From a virus: a stretch of DNA of 25,430 nucleotides. A model generated the notes under the pieces. The model was given only the letters and a program-made list of their open reading frames with translations. It had not been told where the DNA came from and did not search any database. This document shows positions 1-4,988 of the stretch, piece by piece (position 1 is the first letter of the stretch; each line of letters begins with the position of its first letter). Made by a program: the position numbers and the translations under genes. The stretch covers positions 1 through 25,430 of the IMG/VR virus record IMGVR_UViG_3300031276_000014; one strand, 5' to 3'.

Positions 1-363
1 TCCCTTGTACCTGATGATCTTCCCGATGATGTTCCCGTCCTCGTCGGCGATGTGCCAGCCGCGCCGGCCGGGGATAAGTTTCGGGCCGATGATGTACGAC
101 TGGTAGTCGAGGTCGAACGTGATGAAAAAGTCGCCGTCGAGATGGGCGATCACATCGTACTTGAACTCCTGATAGTTTCCCGGCGTTCCGGTGAGCTCGA
201 GCATAATCGCAAGCGCGAGTTGTGCAGGTCCGCTTCCGCAATATCCCCAGTTGAACCCGTCAGGGGAATGATTTCTGATCCCCTGGCTTCTTATAGGGTC
301 GAGCCGCTGCCCGTCGAGGAAGACCTCGCGGGTCGATGCGATTCCTTTCAATGTGTGTTTCAA
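1..363 (-). CDS. DUF6166-like protein, 3' end cut by window edge
   Basis: The frame is open for 121 codons from a TTG start to the left edge, so the C-terminus lies outside the window. TTG is chosen because AAGGAGG sits five bases upstream and no ATG fits. The product reads as a DUF6166 family member: residues near 30 to 50 hold the hallmark string HSPDGFNWGY followed by GSGPAQLALAIM, then an EFKYDVIAHL segment. The function of DUF6166 is unknown; such proteins are common in phages, plasmids and mobile regions. The gene follows the preceding one by 10 bases and probably belongs to the same early transcript. The family call rests on motif recall, not a search. Confidence 0.8.
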   Translation of the reverse strand, partial: MKHTLKGIASTREVFLDGQRLDPIRSQGIRNHSPDGFNWGYCGSGPAQLALAIMLELTGTPGNYQEFKYDVIAHLDGDFFITFDLDYQSYIIGPKLIPGRRGWHIADEDGNIIGKIIRYKG

Positions 364-373
364 CCTTCCCTCC

Positions 374-613
374 TTATTGTTGGCGGTCGCCATTTTCGCA
401 GTTTATGAACACGTACTGCGGGACGCGGTAGCACGTCATCGTCGGAACTGCCGGCCATGTCCATGGCGGCGCCTGATTGACGTGCACCTTCTTTCTAGGG
501 ATGACTTTCGCGTTCGCGAACAACCAGCATTCCCCGTCGATCGAGTTGCCCGGTTTGTTATAATGGTCGTTGTAACACCCGGCGCACATTTTCTTGCTTT
601 TTTCTTTTGCCAT
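374..613 (-). CDS. Small Cys-rich phage protein, possible metal binder
   Basis: A 79-residue protein of unknown function. It opens with a Lys-rich stretch, then has CAGCYNDHYN near residues 10 to 18 and further cysteines in the middle (ECWLF, MTCYR) and near the end (INCEN). This pattern is compatible with one zinc site, but that is inference. The segment around RKKVHVNQAPPW resembles small early proteins seen in other phages, without a named function. The ATG is supported by GGAAGGA seven bases upstream. It stops 10 bases before the DUF6166-like gene. Its leader contains the repeated hairpin element described separately at 629 to 757, so its translation may be controlled by RNA structure. 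Confidence 0.75.
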   Translation of the reverse strand: MAKEKSKKMCAGCYNDHYNKPGNSIDGECWLFANAKVIPRKKVHVNQAPPWTWPAVPTMTCYRVPQYVFINCENGDRQQ

Positions 614-628
614 ATGTTTGTCCTTCCC

Positions 629-757
629 GAGCCTTCGGCTCTTGCTGCGCTCGACGCTTAGACGATTGTAATGGGGCCAGTCGTCGAAACCCCATGCCGA
701 TTCGCACGGCGCACTATGTCGAGCGCAGCAGGAGCCGCCCCGGTAATGCGGGGCGGC
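629..757 (-). promoter_or_regulatory. Structured leader RNA element, copy A
   Basis: Read on the minus strand, the leader of the gene starting at 613 has three parts. First is a 9-bp GC hairpin with a six-base loop (757 to 734). Second is a 20-bp inverted repeat with one mismatch, arms 737 to 718 and 655 to 636, enclosing 62 bases with an inner ATGGGG/CCCCAT stem. Third is a short hairpin GAGCC-GAA-GGCTC (641 to 629) just before the Shine-Dalgarno. GAGCC can pair with the upstream arm or with the downstream GGCTC, so the last two structures exclude each other. The same layout recurs at 2563 to 2681. The structure is seen in the sequence; a regulatory role is inferred. Confidence 0.6.
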
Positions 758-763
758 CGATGG

Positions 764-949
764 TCATCCTGCGACTTTATTTCCGTCGGCGACCAATTTC
801 TTCTTCAGGTCTGCGATCGCAGCGACGAGTTCGGTGTTCACCATCTTGTGATCGACTTCCGTCTCGTCAACGTACTCCACAGTGACGTCGACCTGGAACG
901 TTCCATTCGCGAGCTGCTTCGCATTGGCCCTCACTCTTTTCTCAGGCAT
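764..949 (-). CDS. Small hypothetical protein
   Basis: A 61-residue protein, MPEKRVRANA at the start, followed by a beta-like TFQVDVTVEYVDE segment and a helical tail (LVAAIADLKKKL). I do not recognise a family. The ATG at 949 is chosen over the upstream in-frame extension because AGAGAGG lies three bases before it, and because the extension would translate a hairpin leader and a perfect palindrome. It is the distal gene before leader copy A; a 9-bp GC hairpin begins seven bases after its stop. It lies between other small unknown early genes, and its role cannot be deduced. Confidence 0.65.
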   Translation of the reverse strand: MPEKRVRANAKQLANGTFQVDVTVEYVDETEVDHKMVNTELVAAIADLKKKLVADGNKVAG

Positions 950-964
950 AAAGCCTCTCTTTCT

Positions 965-978
965 GAGCCTTTCGGCTC
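965..978 (-). promoter_or_regulatory. RBS-proximal hairpin GAGCC-GAAA-GGCTC
   Basis: A 5-bp stem with a GAAA (GNRA-type) loop on the minus strand, ending six bases before the AGAGAGG Shine-Dalgarno of the gene starting at 949. It belongs to the same short hairpin family as those at 629, 2563, 3522 and, in reduced form, 5797. Confidence 0.5.
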
Positions 979-1044
979 CGGAGACGGGGAGAGGTGGCGA
1001 GGGTAGATTCGCTGCGCCATTTCGCCCCTTCCCGCCCGCGGAGA

Positions 1045-1064
1045 CGTCCCCCTGCAGGGGGACG
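1045..1064. repeat. Perfect 20-bp palindrome between two genes
   Basis: CGTCCCCC-TGCA-GGGGGACG is a perfect palindrome of 20 bases, seven bases after the stop codon of the gene ending at 1072. As RNA it gives an 8-bp stem with a four-base loop. No T-run follows on the minus strand, so a classical intrinsic terminator is unlikely; an mRNA 3'-end stabiliser, a processing site or a protein-binding site are alternatives. Confidence 0.6.
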
Positions 1065-1071
1065 CTCATTC

Positions 1072-1386
1072 TCAGTGATGTGGATCTCCTTTCACCATTT
1101 GGTTGATCCTGTTGACCACTTCCGGTGGAAGACGTTTTCTTGCGATCAGCGCGCGGTGCGCCGACATGAAACCCTTCACTGCAAGGTACAACAGAAAACC
1201 ATGGTCCGCGCTGTTCTCGAGCAGGCTCAGGATCGCCTCACAGTAGTCGTGGTTGCCCGAGATCAGGCGCTCGACCGTCTGCCAAAATTGATCGGTCTTC
1301 GGGTCGCTTACGTTGAACCTGTCGCTTACGCCCTTCCCCTTCGGGTCGTAGGTGAACCGGATCGTAACTTCTTTTTCTTCGTTCAT
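1072..1386 (-). CDS. Hypothetical early phage protein
   Basis: A 104-residue protein. The N-terminal 40 residues look beta-rich (EVTIRFTYDPKGKG, then DRFNVSDPKTDQFW) and the C-terminal half looks helical with basic residues (RALIARKRLPPEVVNRINQM). I do not recognise the family. The ATG is preceded by GAAGGGG and overlaps the stop codon of the 44-codon gene upstream (ATGA at 1383 to 1386), indicating translational coupling in a three-gene string: the DUF932 gene, the small gene, then this one. It is followed by the perfect palindrome at 1045. Confidence 0.75.
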   Translation of the reverse strand: MNEEKEVTIRFTYDPKGKGVSDRFNVSDPKTDQFWQTVERLISGNHDYCEAILSLLENSADHGFLLYLAVKGFMSAHRALIARKRLPPEVVNRINQMVKGDPHH

Positions 1387-1517
1387 GTTGCCCCTTCTTC
1401 CTCATCCGATTCGGTTATGATTTCGCAGAGCTTCGCAGGGTCAAAAGGAAAGGCCACCTCTTCGGTGGCCTCCCTCTGCGTTTTTTGCTCTTCGATGTAC
1501 TTGTCGAGCCAGCTCAT
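1383..1517 (-). CDS. Small acidic protein gene linked by ATGA overlaps
   Basis: A 44-residue ORF beginning MSWLDKYIEEQ and ending in a very acidic tail (ESDEEEGAT). Both ends overlap their neighbours by ATGA: its start overlaps the stop of the DUF932 gene, and its stop overlaps the start of the next gene. The fit of both junctions, and a gap of otherwise unexplained length, support a real coupled gene. No strong Shine-Dalgarno is visible, consistent with coupling. The coding sequence contains an 8-bp hairpin (1451 to 1471) followed on the minus strand by TTCCTTTT, which looks terminator-like. Function unknown; a short acidic phage protein could be an anti-host factor, but nothing in the sequence proves it. 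Confidence 0.6.
   Translation of the reverse strand: MSWLDKYIEEQKTQREATEEVAFPFDPAKLCEIITESDEEEGAT
1451..1471 (-). terminator. Terminator-like hairpin inside the 44-codon gene
   Basis: AGGCCACC and GGTGGCCT form an 8-bp stem around a five-base loop. On the minus strand it is followed by a pyrimidine-rich TTCCTTTT stretch. Being inside a translated frame, it would act only when translation stalls or is uncoupled; it may equally be incidental. Confidence 0.3.
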
Positions 1518-2548
1518 GCCGCGACGTCTTTCCATTCGGTCGCGTGCTGGACGATGTCATCGCCCGCCTTCTCGAACTCAAATTGCTTGTCGCGATCCTC
1601 GGTGGAGTGCGCGAGCGCGGTGACCGCATTCGCCAGGTTCCACACCGTCCCACCTTCCTTGACCAGGTTGTTCAGGATCGCATCACCATCCTCGTCGGTG
1701 AATGAATAGTGCCGCGTGACTTCCTCGACAGTCGCTTTCACGTCTTCAACTTCCAGGCCCGCGGCTTTCTTCATCTGTATCAGTGAATTGGCGAAAGCCG
1801 CTTCACTGACCGCGCCCGCCATGACGTCGCGCAATCTGAGCTGAAAACTCTTGAGCTCCGCTTGGATGGTATCGCTCTTGTACACGTCGTAGTCCTCGGG
1901 GCTTTCCCCGATCTTGCGCCCGACGTGCCGGCGCCGCATGATGCTTTCCCCGACCATTCCATTCAGGCAGCGCAGCCGCCAGAACGATGTCAGGATGTCA
2001 ACTGCCCCCTGGCCGGTTTCTGAGTTGGTGAGCGTGATACCGGACTGAACGATGTCACCCTTCGTCACCTCGCCCTGGATCCTTGGGAAGAAGACCTGGA
2101 CGTAGAGCCGTGACTCCGTCAGGGCGATCGCGTTGACTGATACCTCACCAAGCCCTTTCAAGACGGGAAGGAATGCGTTCATGATCAAGATGTTGTCGAT
2201 CGGTTTGAACTTGTCGCTGAGGATCGCCCGGACGTCTTTCGCCAGGGTCCTGACCATGTGCTTCTCCTCACTCTTTTGGAGCCAGGCATTGACGTTCTCG
2301 GACCTGAGACCCGGGACCGCAACCATCCGGTCGTAGTAATTTTTCGGGATGCCGAGCTTCGTCGCGAGCTGGGAGTGCGTGTTCGCGTTCACCCGCCAGT
2401 CGCCTTTGAGTTTTACCGTGTCCACTGCGATGATCTCGTCATCGCGCATGGTGAGGTCCTTCGCCGGTACGATGAAGTCCCGTTTCTGTGCGTCGAGCTG
2501 AAGGAGTTGTTCCTTCAAGTCATCGATCGTTTTCAGTGTTCCTTGCAT
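1514..2548 (-). CDS. DUF932 family phage protein
   Basis: A 344-residue protein recognised as DUF932 (the phage/plasmid-like TIGR03299-type family). Visible hallmarks are the N-terminal DLTMRDDEIIAV region, the THSQLATKLGIPKNYYDRM helix, RAILSDKFKPIDN in the middle, and the conserved TLTNSETGQGAVDI followed by FWRLRCLNGM. The C-terminal 100 residues are helical and charged. DUF932 proteins are widespread on phages and plasmids and lack an agreed function; a role in DNA metabolism is often guessed from context, and here an SSB gene lies in the same block. The ATG at 2548 is chosen over upstream in-frame starts because AAGGAGG lies five bases before it and the longer frame would translate the structured leader. 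Its stop overlaps the next small gene. Confidence 0.85.
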   Translation of the reverse strand: MQGTLKTIDDLKEQLLQLDAQKRDFIVPAKDLTMRDDEIIAVDTVKLKGDWRVNANTHSQLATKLGIPKNYYDRMVAVPGLRSENVNAWLQKSEEKHMVRTLAKDVRAILSDKFKPIDNILIMNAFLPVLKGLGEVSVNAIALTESRLYVQVFFPRIQGEVTKGDIVQSGITLTNSETGQGAVDILTSFWRLRCLNGMVGESIMRRRHVGRKIGESPEDYDVYKSDTIQAELKSFQLRLRDVMAGAVSEAAFANSLIQMKKAAGLEVEDVKATVEEVTRHYSFTDEDGDAILNNLVKEGGTVWNLANAVTALAHSTEDRDKQFEFEKAGDDIVQHATEWKDVAA

Positions 2549-2562
2549 AGTAGCCTCCTTGT

Positions 2563-2681
2563 GAGCCATTCGGCTCTTGCTGCGTTCTTTCAGCCGCATG
2601 GACTGTAACCGGTGCACCGGTATAACGTGCTTGGTTTCGCCATCGTAAAGAACGCAGCAGGAGCCGCCGTCGATGACGGCG
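2563..2681 (-). promoter_or_regulatory. Structured leader RNA element, copy B
   Basis: The leader of the DUF932 gene repeats the layout of copy A. On the minus strand there is a 7-bp hairpin CGCCGTC-ATC-GACGGCG (2681 to 2665), a 20-bp inverted repeat with one mismatch (arms 2666 to 2647 and 2590 to 2571), and a short hairpin GAGCC-GAAT-GGCTC (2576 to 2563) two bases before AAGGAGG. The 56-base interior contains the perfect palindrome ACCGGTGCACCGGT. The outer part of the arms is the same as in copy A, but the inner six base pairs differ in a compensatory way, which argues for a selected RNA stem. A switch between long stem and short hairpin is inferred. Confidence 0.65.
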
Positions 2682-2703
2682 ACCCTTAGCACAATACACG
2701 CAA

Positions 2704-2716
2704 GGGCCAACGGCCC
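2704..2716 (-). other. Small GC hairpin after the stop at 2725
   Basis: GGGCC-AAC-GGCCC forms a 5-bp stem eight bases past the stop codon of the gene ending at 2725. No T-run follows, so it is not a clear terminator; it continues the pattern of a GC hairpin after each early stop codon. Confidence 0.35.
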
Positions 2717-2724
2717 AGTCTGAT

Positions 2725-2904
2725 TTAATAAACTTTCGCCATCGTCTTGATTTCCTTCTCGAGGCGGGCGATGCGCTTCGCCTCCTCCGGGACGTCCGGC
2801 TCATCATAGTCGAGAACCTCAACCTCGATATTGCGGATCAGGGAACAATGGACGGATTGAATCGTCCCGCCTCGATTTACGACAATAATTTTCACGTTCT
2901 CCAT
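2725..2904 (-). CDS. Small hypothetical protein
   Basis: A 59-residue protein starting MENVKIIVVNRGG, with a beta-like first half, an acidic middle (DYDEPDVPEEAK) and a basic helical end (RIARLEKEIKTMAKVY). No family recognised. Two in-frame ATGs lie two codons apart. The second, at 2904, is preferred because AAGGAG sits six bases before it, whereas the first ATG follows the AAGGAG immediately. The first ATG forms an ATGA overlap with the stop of the tentative small gene upstream. Leader copy B follows downstream. Confidence 0.65.
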   Translation of the reverse strand: MENVKIIVVNRGGTIQSVHCSLIRNIEVEVLDYDEPDVPEEAKRIARLEKEIKTMAKVY

Positions 2905-2906
2905 AA

Positions 2907-3023
2907 TCATCTCCTTCCCGTAAAACTTCCGAGAAGACGGACGATGCCATGGATCATTCTTGCCTCAATCTCCATGGTCGTCCGCTCCCTCGGCGGTTTG
3001 ACGCCGATCACTTCATGGGCCAC
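2907..3023 (-). CDS. Tentative small basic protein (GTG start)
   Basis: A 38-residue ORF fills the gap between the beta-barrel-like gene and the gene starting at 2904. The product starts MAHEVIGVKPPRERTT and ends MIHGIVRLLGSFTGRR. The composition looks protein-like and basic, and its stop overlaps the next gene's first ATG (ATGA). The weak point is the start: GTG lies almost directly on the AAGGGG motif. An internal ATG at 2975, with GAGGGAG upstream, would give a 22-residue form. No function can be suggested. Confidence 0.4.
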   Translation of the reverse strand: MAHEVIGVKPPRERTTMEIEARMIHGIVRLLGSFTGRR

Positions 3024-3030
3024 CCCCTTC

Positions 3031-3510
3031 TCAGAAAAGCAGCACGCTTCCCTTGAAGCTGATGTAGAGCTGATTGTATCCGCCCTCGAACATTACGTCT
3101 CCGGAACCGTCCAGAGCAAGGAATGGCATGACCGGGTGGTAACAGAAATGCCGGAAACCGATCTCAAGGCCGCCGAGCCTGATGCCCGCGTTCAGCCCGT
3201 AGTACATTTCCGACGGGGAAAATGACGGCAGACCCTCGTAGGTCAGGGCCGACATGTCGACCTGCATACTGCCGCCGACGAAGAACAGGAAGGGATTGAG
3301 AACCTCGAGCACAACCTCGGCCTTCATCGTGGCGTAGAAGTCCAGCCCCTGGCCGGTGTATCTCGTGGTATGGATGATCCACTCATTCCCCGGGAGCCAG
3401 CCGATTTCCATCTCATAGTTGAAACGGAGGATGCCGGTCTCCTTCTTTTCCTGAGCGAATGACGTCGCCGCCGCAAGGGCGAGGATCGCTGCTAAAAATA
3501 GCTTTTTCAT
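3031..3510 (-). CDS. Secreted, outer-membrane beta-barrel-like protein
   Basis: A 159-residue protein with a clear Sec signal peptide: MKK, a hydrophobic core, and a probable cleavage after SFA at residue 19. The mature part alternates polar and aromatic/hydrophobic residues as in beta strands (ILRFNYEMEIGW, LDFYATMKAEVVLEV, MYYGLNAGIRLGGLEIGFRHF, YNQLYISFKGSVLLF). It ends in phenylalanine, with hydrophobic residues at alternating positions before it, like a BAM-recognised outer membrane signal. An 8-strand-like small barrel or periplasmic beta protein is inferred. In an early phage block such a protein could modify the host surface, for instance in superinfection exclusion, but this is unproven. 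The start has GGAGGC before it, next to a GAGCC hairpin. The Sec signal and barrel suggest a diderm host. Confidence 0.7.
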   Translation of the reverse strand: MKKLFLAAILALAAATSFAQEKKETGILRFNYEMEIGWLPGNEWIIHTTRYTGQGLDFYATMKAEVVLEVLNPFLFFVGGSMQVDMSALTYEGLPSFSPSEMYYGLNAGIRLGGLEIGFRHFCYHPVMPFLALDGSGDVMFEGGYNQLYISFKGSVLLF

Positions 3511-3521
3511 AAAATGCCTCC

Positions 3522-3629
3522 GAGCCTTTTCGGCTCCGGCTGCGCCCCCCTCGGTCGCCTCGCTCTTGTAGTTACGGATTTACGGGGTTCCTTTGGGAGG
3601 GCGCATTCAGAGACGGCCGGCGCACCGGC
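3522..3629 (-). promoter_or_regulatory. Structured leader RNA element, divergent copy C
   Basis: Upstream of the secreted protein the same order of parts appears. On the minus strand there is a hairpin GCCGG-TGCG-CCGGC (3629 to 3616), then a 10-bp stem with one G-U pair (arms 3605 to 3596 and 3550 to 3541) around 45 bases, then CGCAGC directly before GAGCC-GAAAA-GGCTC (3536 to 3522), then GGAGGC. The 3' strand matches copies A and B (CGCAGC, two variable bases, GAGCCGAA), but the outer end of the long stem pairs poorly here. I treat it as a diverged member. Confidence 0.45.
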
Positions 3630-3742
3630 TGGCTCTCGGTTTCTGGATTGCGGGATCATACTTTTTGGGATCGAGCTGCCCCTCGCGAGGAGCGCATGGA
3701 CCGCGAATTACTCTGACGTCGCGTCCACAAGTATTAGATAAA
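3630..3742. other. Unassigned part of the 309-base gap 3511 to 3819
   Basis: This middle part of the gap holds no convincing gene on either strand, no tRNA and no repeat that I can see. The gap as a whole is otherwise occupied by leader copy C (3522 to 3629) and the large hairpin pair at 3743 to 3806. Confidence 0.5.
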
Positions 3743-3806
3743 GGCCCGCGGACCGGTCGGTGTCAGGTGACAATCGACCGGCCCGTGGGCCGCCGCCGAC
3801 GGCGGC
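3743..3806 (-). terminator. Large hairpin pair after the stop at 3820, terminator candidate
   Basis: Two structures follow the stop codon at 3820. The first is GCCGCC-GTC-GGCGGC (3806 to 3792). The second is a large imperfect inverted repeat (arms 3743 to 3765 and 3768 to 3791) with only two loop bases: a block of about 17 pairs with one mismatch and one G-U pair, an internal loop, then a 5-bp tip TGTCA/TGACA. On the minus strand the long stem is followed directly by TTTATC, giving a moderate intrinsic terminator. The fold is seen; termination is inferred. Confidence 0.5.
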
Positions 3807-3819
3807 AGCCCGGAGGCAA

Positions 3820-4143
3820 TTATCGGCGGCCTCCCTTGTCAGGAGCCGCGTCTGTTTCTGTCTCAGTGAGGTCGTCAAGTGCTACGCCCCTTTGCAGTGC
3901 GATTTTATCCAACGCGTCCAGAACGATCCGGTCGGCGTTGTCCTGACCGATCGAGCGCGCGAGGGCGGTGATGTCTACCGGCACCGTCACACCGATCGGC
4001 GCGATCGGCTCTCCCCATTCCGTGATGGAGTAGAGGACGCCGTCGCCTTCGACGTCGACGTAGTTTATCCCGGTGGCGGTGTCATTCCAGACGTCCCTGC
4101 TCCACTCATCGGAGCCGATCTTTTTGAAGTCTTTTTTGTTCAT
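3820..4143 (-). CDS. Hypothetical early phage protein
   Basis: A 107-residue acidic protein starting MNKKDFKKIGSDEWSRD. The first 50 residues look beta-rich (GINYVDVEGDGVLYSITEWG); a PVDITALARSIGQDNADRIVLDALDKIAL helix-rich segment follows, and the tail is charged (DDLTETETDAAPDKGGRR). I do not recognise the family. The start overlaps the stop of the preceding 45-codon gene (ATGA at 4140 to 4143), so the two are probably translated in a coupled way. The large hairpin pair downstream probably marks the end of this small transcript segment. Confidence 0.7.
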   Translation of the reverse strand: MNKKDFKKIGSDEWSRDVWNDTATGINYVDVEGDGVLYSITEWGEPIAPIGVTVPVDITALARSIGQDNADRIVLDALDKIALQRGVALDDLTETETDAAPDKGGRR

Positions 4144-4277
4144 GATTTCCTCTTTTCAAAAATGAAATAAACTTTTTCCCATCCATCCCAATATTGGACC
4201 TCCAGGAAGGATATCCATTTTGATAATTTTTTCCATAAGCGTACTTTTTTTCTATCTCCTCGAATTAGGATTTTCAT
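4140..4277 (-). CDS. Small basic aromatic protein
   Basis: A 45-residue protein rich in Lys/Arg and aromatic residues: MKILIRGDRKKVRLWKK at the start and KVYFIFEKRKS at the end, with WISFLEVQYWDGW in between. The ATG at 4277 is chosen because GGGGAGGC lies before it. A longer in-frame reading from 4472 would overlap the upstream gene and translate the hairpin leader. The local AT content is visibly higher than in its neighbours, suggesting a different origin. It could be a nucleic-acid-binding or host-directed peptide, but there is no family match I can name. Its stop overlaps the next start by ATGA. Confidence 0.6.
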   Translation of the reverse strand: MKILIRGDRKKVRLWKKLSKWISFLEVQYWDGWEKVYFIFEKRKS

Positions 4278-4288
4278 AAATGCCTCCC

Positions 4289-4326
4289 CGGTCTGAATGA
4301 CCGCCTCGCGGCCCCGTAGGGCCGCG
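4289..4326 (-). promoter_or_regulatory. Two-hairpin leader with UNCG-type loop
   Basis: On the minus strand there is an 8-bp hairpin CGCGGCCC-TACG-GGGCCGCG (4326 to 4307), then a 5-bp hairpin CGGTC-ATTCA-GACCG (4303 to 4289) directly before GGGGAGGC and the ATG at 4277. The C(TACG)G loop fits the very stable UNCG tetraloop class. The same two-part layout occurs at 4989 to 5031 and 5199 to 5240. Confidence 0.5.
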
Positions 4327-4392
4327 CCGTAGTAGTTCAGGTCGGAGATCTTGTTGTCCCCATGGTGCGCCTGATCAGGGCGCCAGGGACCT

Positions 4393-4626
4393 TTAATTTC
4401 TGATCTCCTCAAGGAACTGGATCCCGCCGATGACCCGGTCGAGTTCAGTCTCCGCCCGCTGCTCCGTAGCATAGGAATTGTTCCATTTCACGTTGTCGCG
4501 CGCGTCCGTGTTCAGGGTCCTGGTCTGAGCCTTCCTCAGTTTGGTGATCGCGTTGATGAGCATCGCGCATCCGGGACAGCCTTTCGTCGGGAGAAGTTTT
4601 TCTTCATTCACTTTTTTTTGATTCAT
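4393..4626 (-). CDS. Hypothetical protein with CPGC motif
   Basis: A 77-residue, mostly helical charged protein. Its only marked feature is GCPGCAMLI near residue 17, a CxxC-type pair that could bind metal or be redox active. Only one such pair is present, so a zinc site would need a partner molecule. The start overlaps the last 23 bases of the SSB gene in another frame, with AAGGAAG upstream, so the two genes are co-expressed and perhaps functionally linked to single-stranded DNA handling; that link is inference. A hairpin leader follows downstream before the next gene. Confidence 0.65.
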   Translation of the reverse strand: MNQKKVNEEKLLPTKGCPGCAMLINAITKLRKAQTRTLNTDARDNVKWNNSYATEQRAETELDRVIGGIQFLEEIRN

Positions 4627-4975
4627 GATTTTCTTCCTTTCTTACTTCTGGTTTGAAAATGACGTGGTCAGCGACGATGTAGACCTTGGAATGTATTTTC
4701 CCTTTGGGTCCTTCCCAACGGTCTTGCTTCAGCCTGCCGATGATGCGCACACCGCGACCCTTCTTCAGATTACTGGCGCAGTTATTTGCGAGTTCAGTCA
4801 AAGCAGTGATGTCGAAAAAAGAAACCTCTTTTTGAAATTCGTCATTCAGTTTTTCTCTGATGAACCGATTCGATGCAACTGAAAATGTGCACACTGCCGT
4901 TCCATCAGTCGTGTGACTGAGTTCAGGGTTTTTCACCAATTTTCCTTCGATGAGAACCTGATTCAAGTTGTTCAT
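4604..4975 (-). CDS. ssb: Single-stranded DNA-binding protein
   Basis: A 123-residue SSB with an OB fold over about residues 1 to 110. Diagnostic features are the opening NLNQVLIEGKLVKNPELSHT, the CTFSVASNRFIRE strand, the FFDITALTELANNCASNLKKG segment and VRIIGRLKQDRWE. It would coat single-stranded phage DNA during replication or recombination. It is shorter than the bacterial protein. The tail after residue 110 is basic and mixed (RKEENHESKKSE), and it lacks the acidic DDDIPF-like tip through which cellular SSBs recruit partner proteins. The start is supported by CAGGAGGC. A two-hairpin leader (4989 to 5031) precedes it. Confidence 0.93.
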   Translation of the reverse strand: MNNLNQVLIEGKLVKNPELSHTTDGTAVCTFSVASNRFIREKLNDEFQKEVSFFDITALTELANNCASNLKKGRGVRIIGRLKQDRWEGPKGKIHSKVYIVADHVIFKPEVRKEENHESKKSE

Positions 4976-4988
4976 AAATTGCCTCCTG

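Noticed and set aside
629-757. Reading copies A and B as MITE-like mobile elements because of 20-bp inverted repeats
   Set aside because: No target-site duplication seen, arms differ between copies in a pairing-preserving way, and both sit in the same orientation at the same distance from an RBS, which favours RNA structure.
2590-2643. 17-codon ORF inside the interior of leader copy B (possible leader peptide)
   Set aside because: No Shine-Dalgarno and no matching ORF at the same place in copy A, so a translated attenuator is unsupported.
1514-2710. Longer DUF932 reading from 2710
   Set aside because: The extra 54 codons translate the structured leader copy B, and the ATG at 2548 has an ideal AAGGAGG at five bases.
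3509-3659. 50-codon Pro/Arg-rich ORF on the minus strand before the secreted protein
   Set aside because: It covers leader copy C, has no Shine-Dalgarno and a chance-like composition. The ATGA overlap with the next gene alone is not enough.
3630-3742. Possible tRNA or ncRNA in the intergenic gap
   Set aside because: No cloverleaf with T-arm and acceptor pairing could be drawn, and no other structure stood out.
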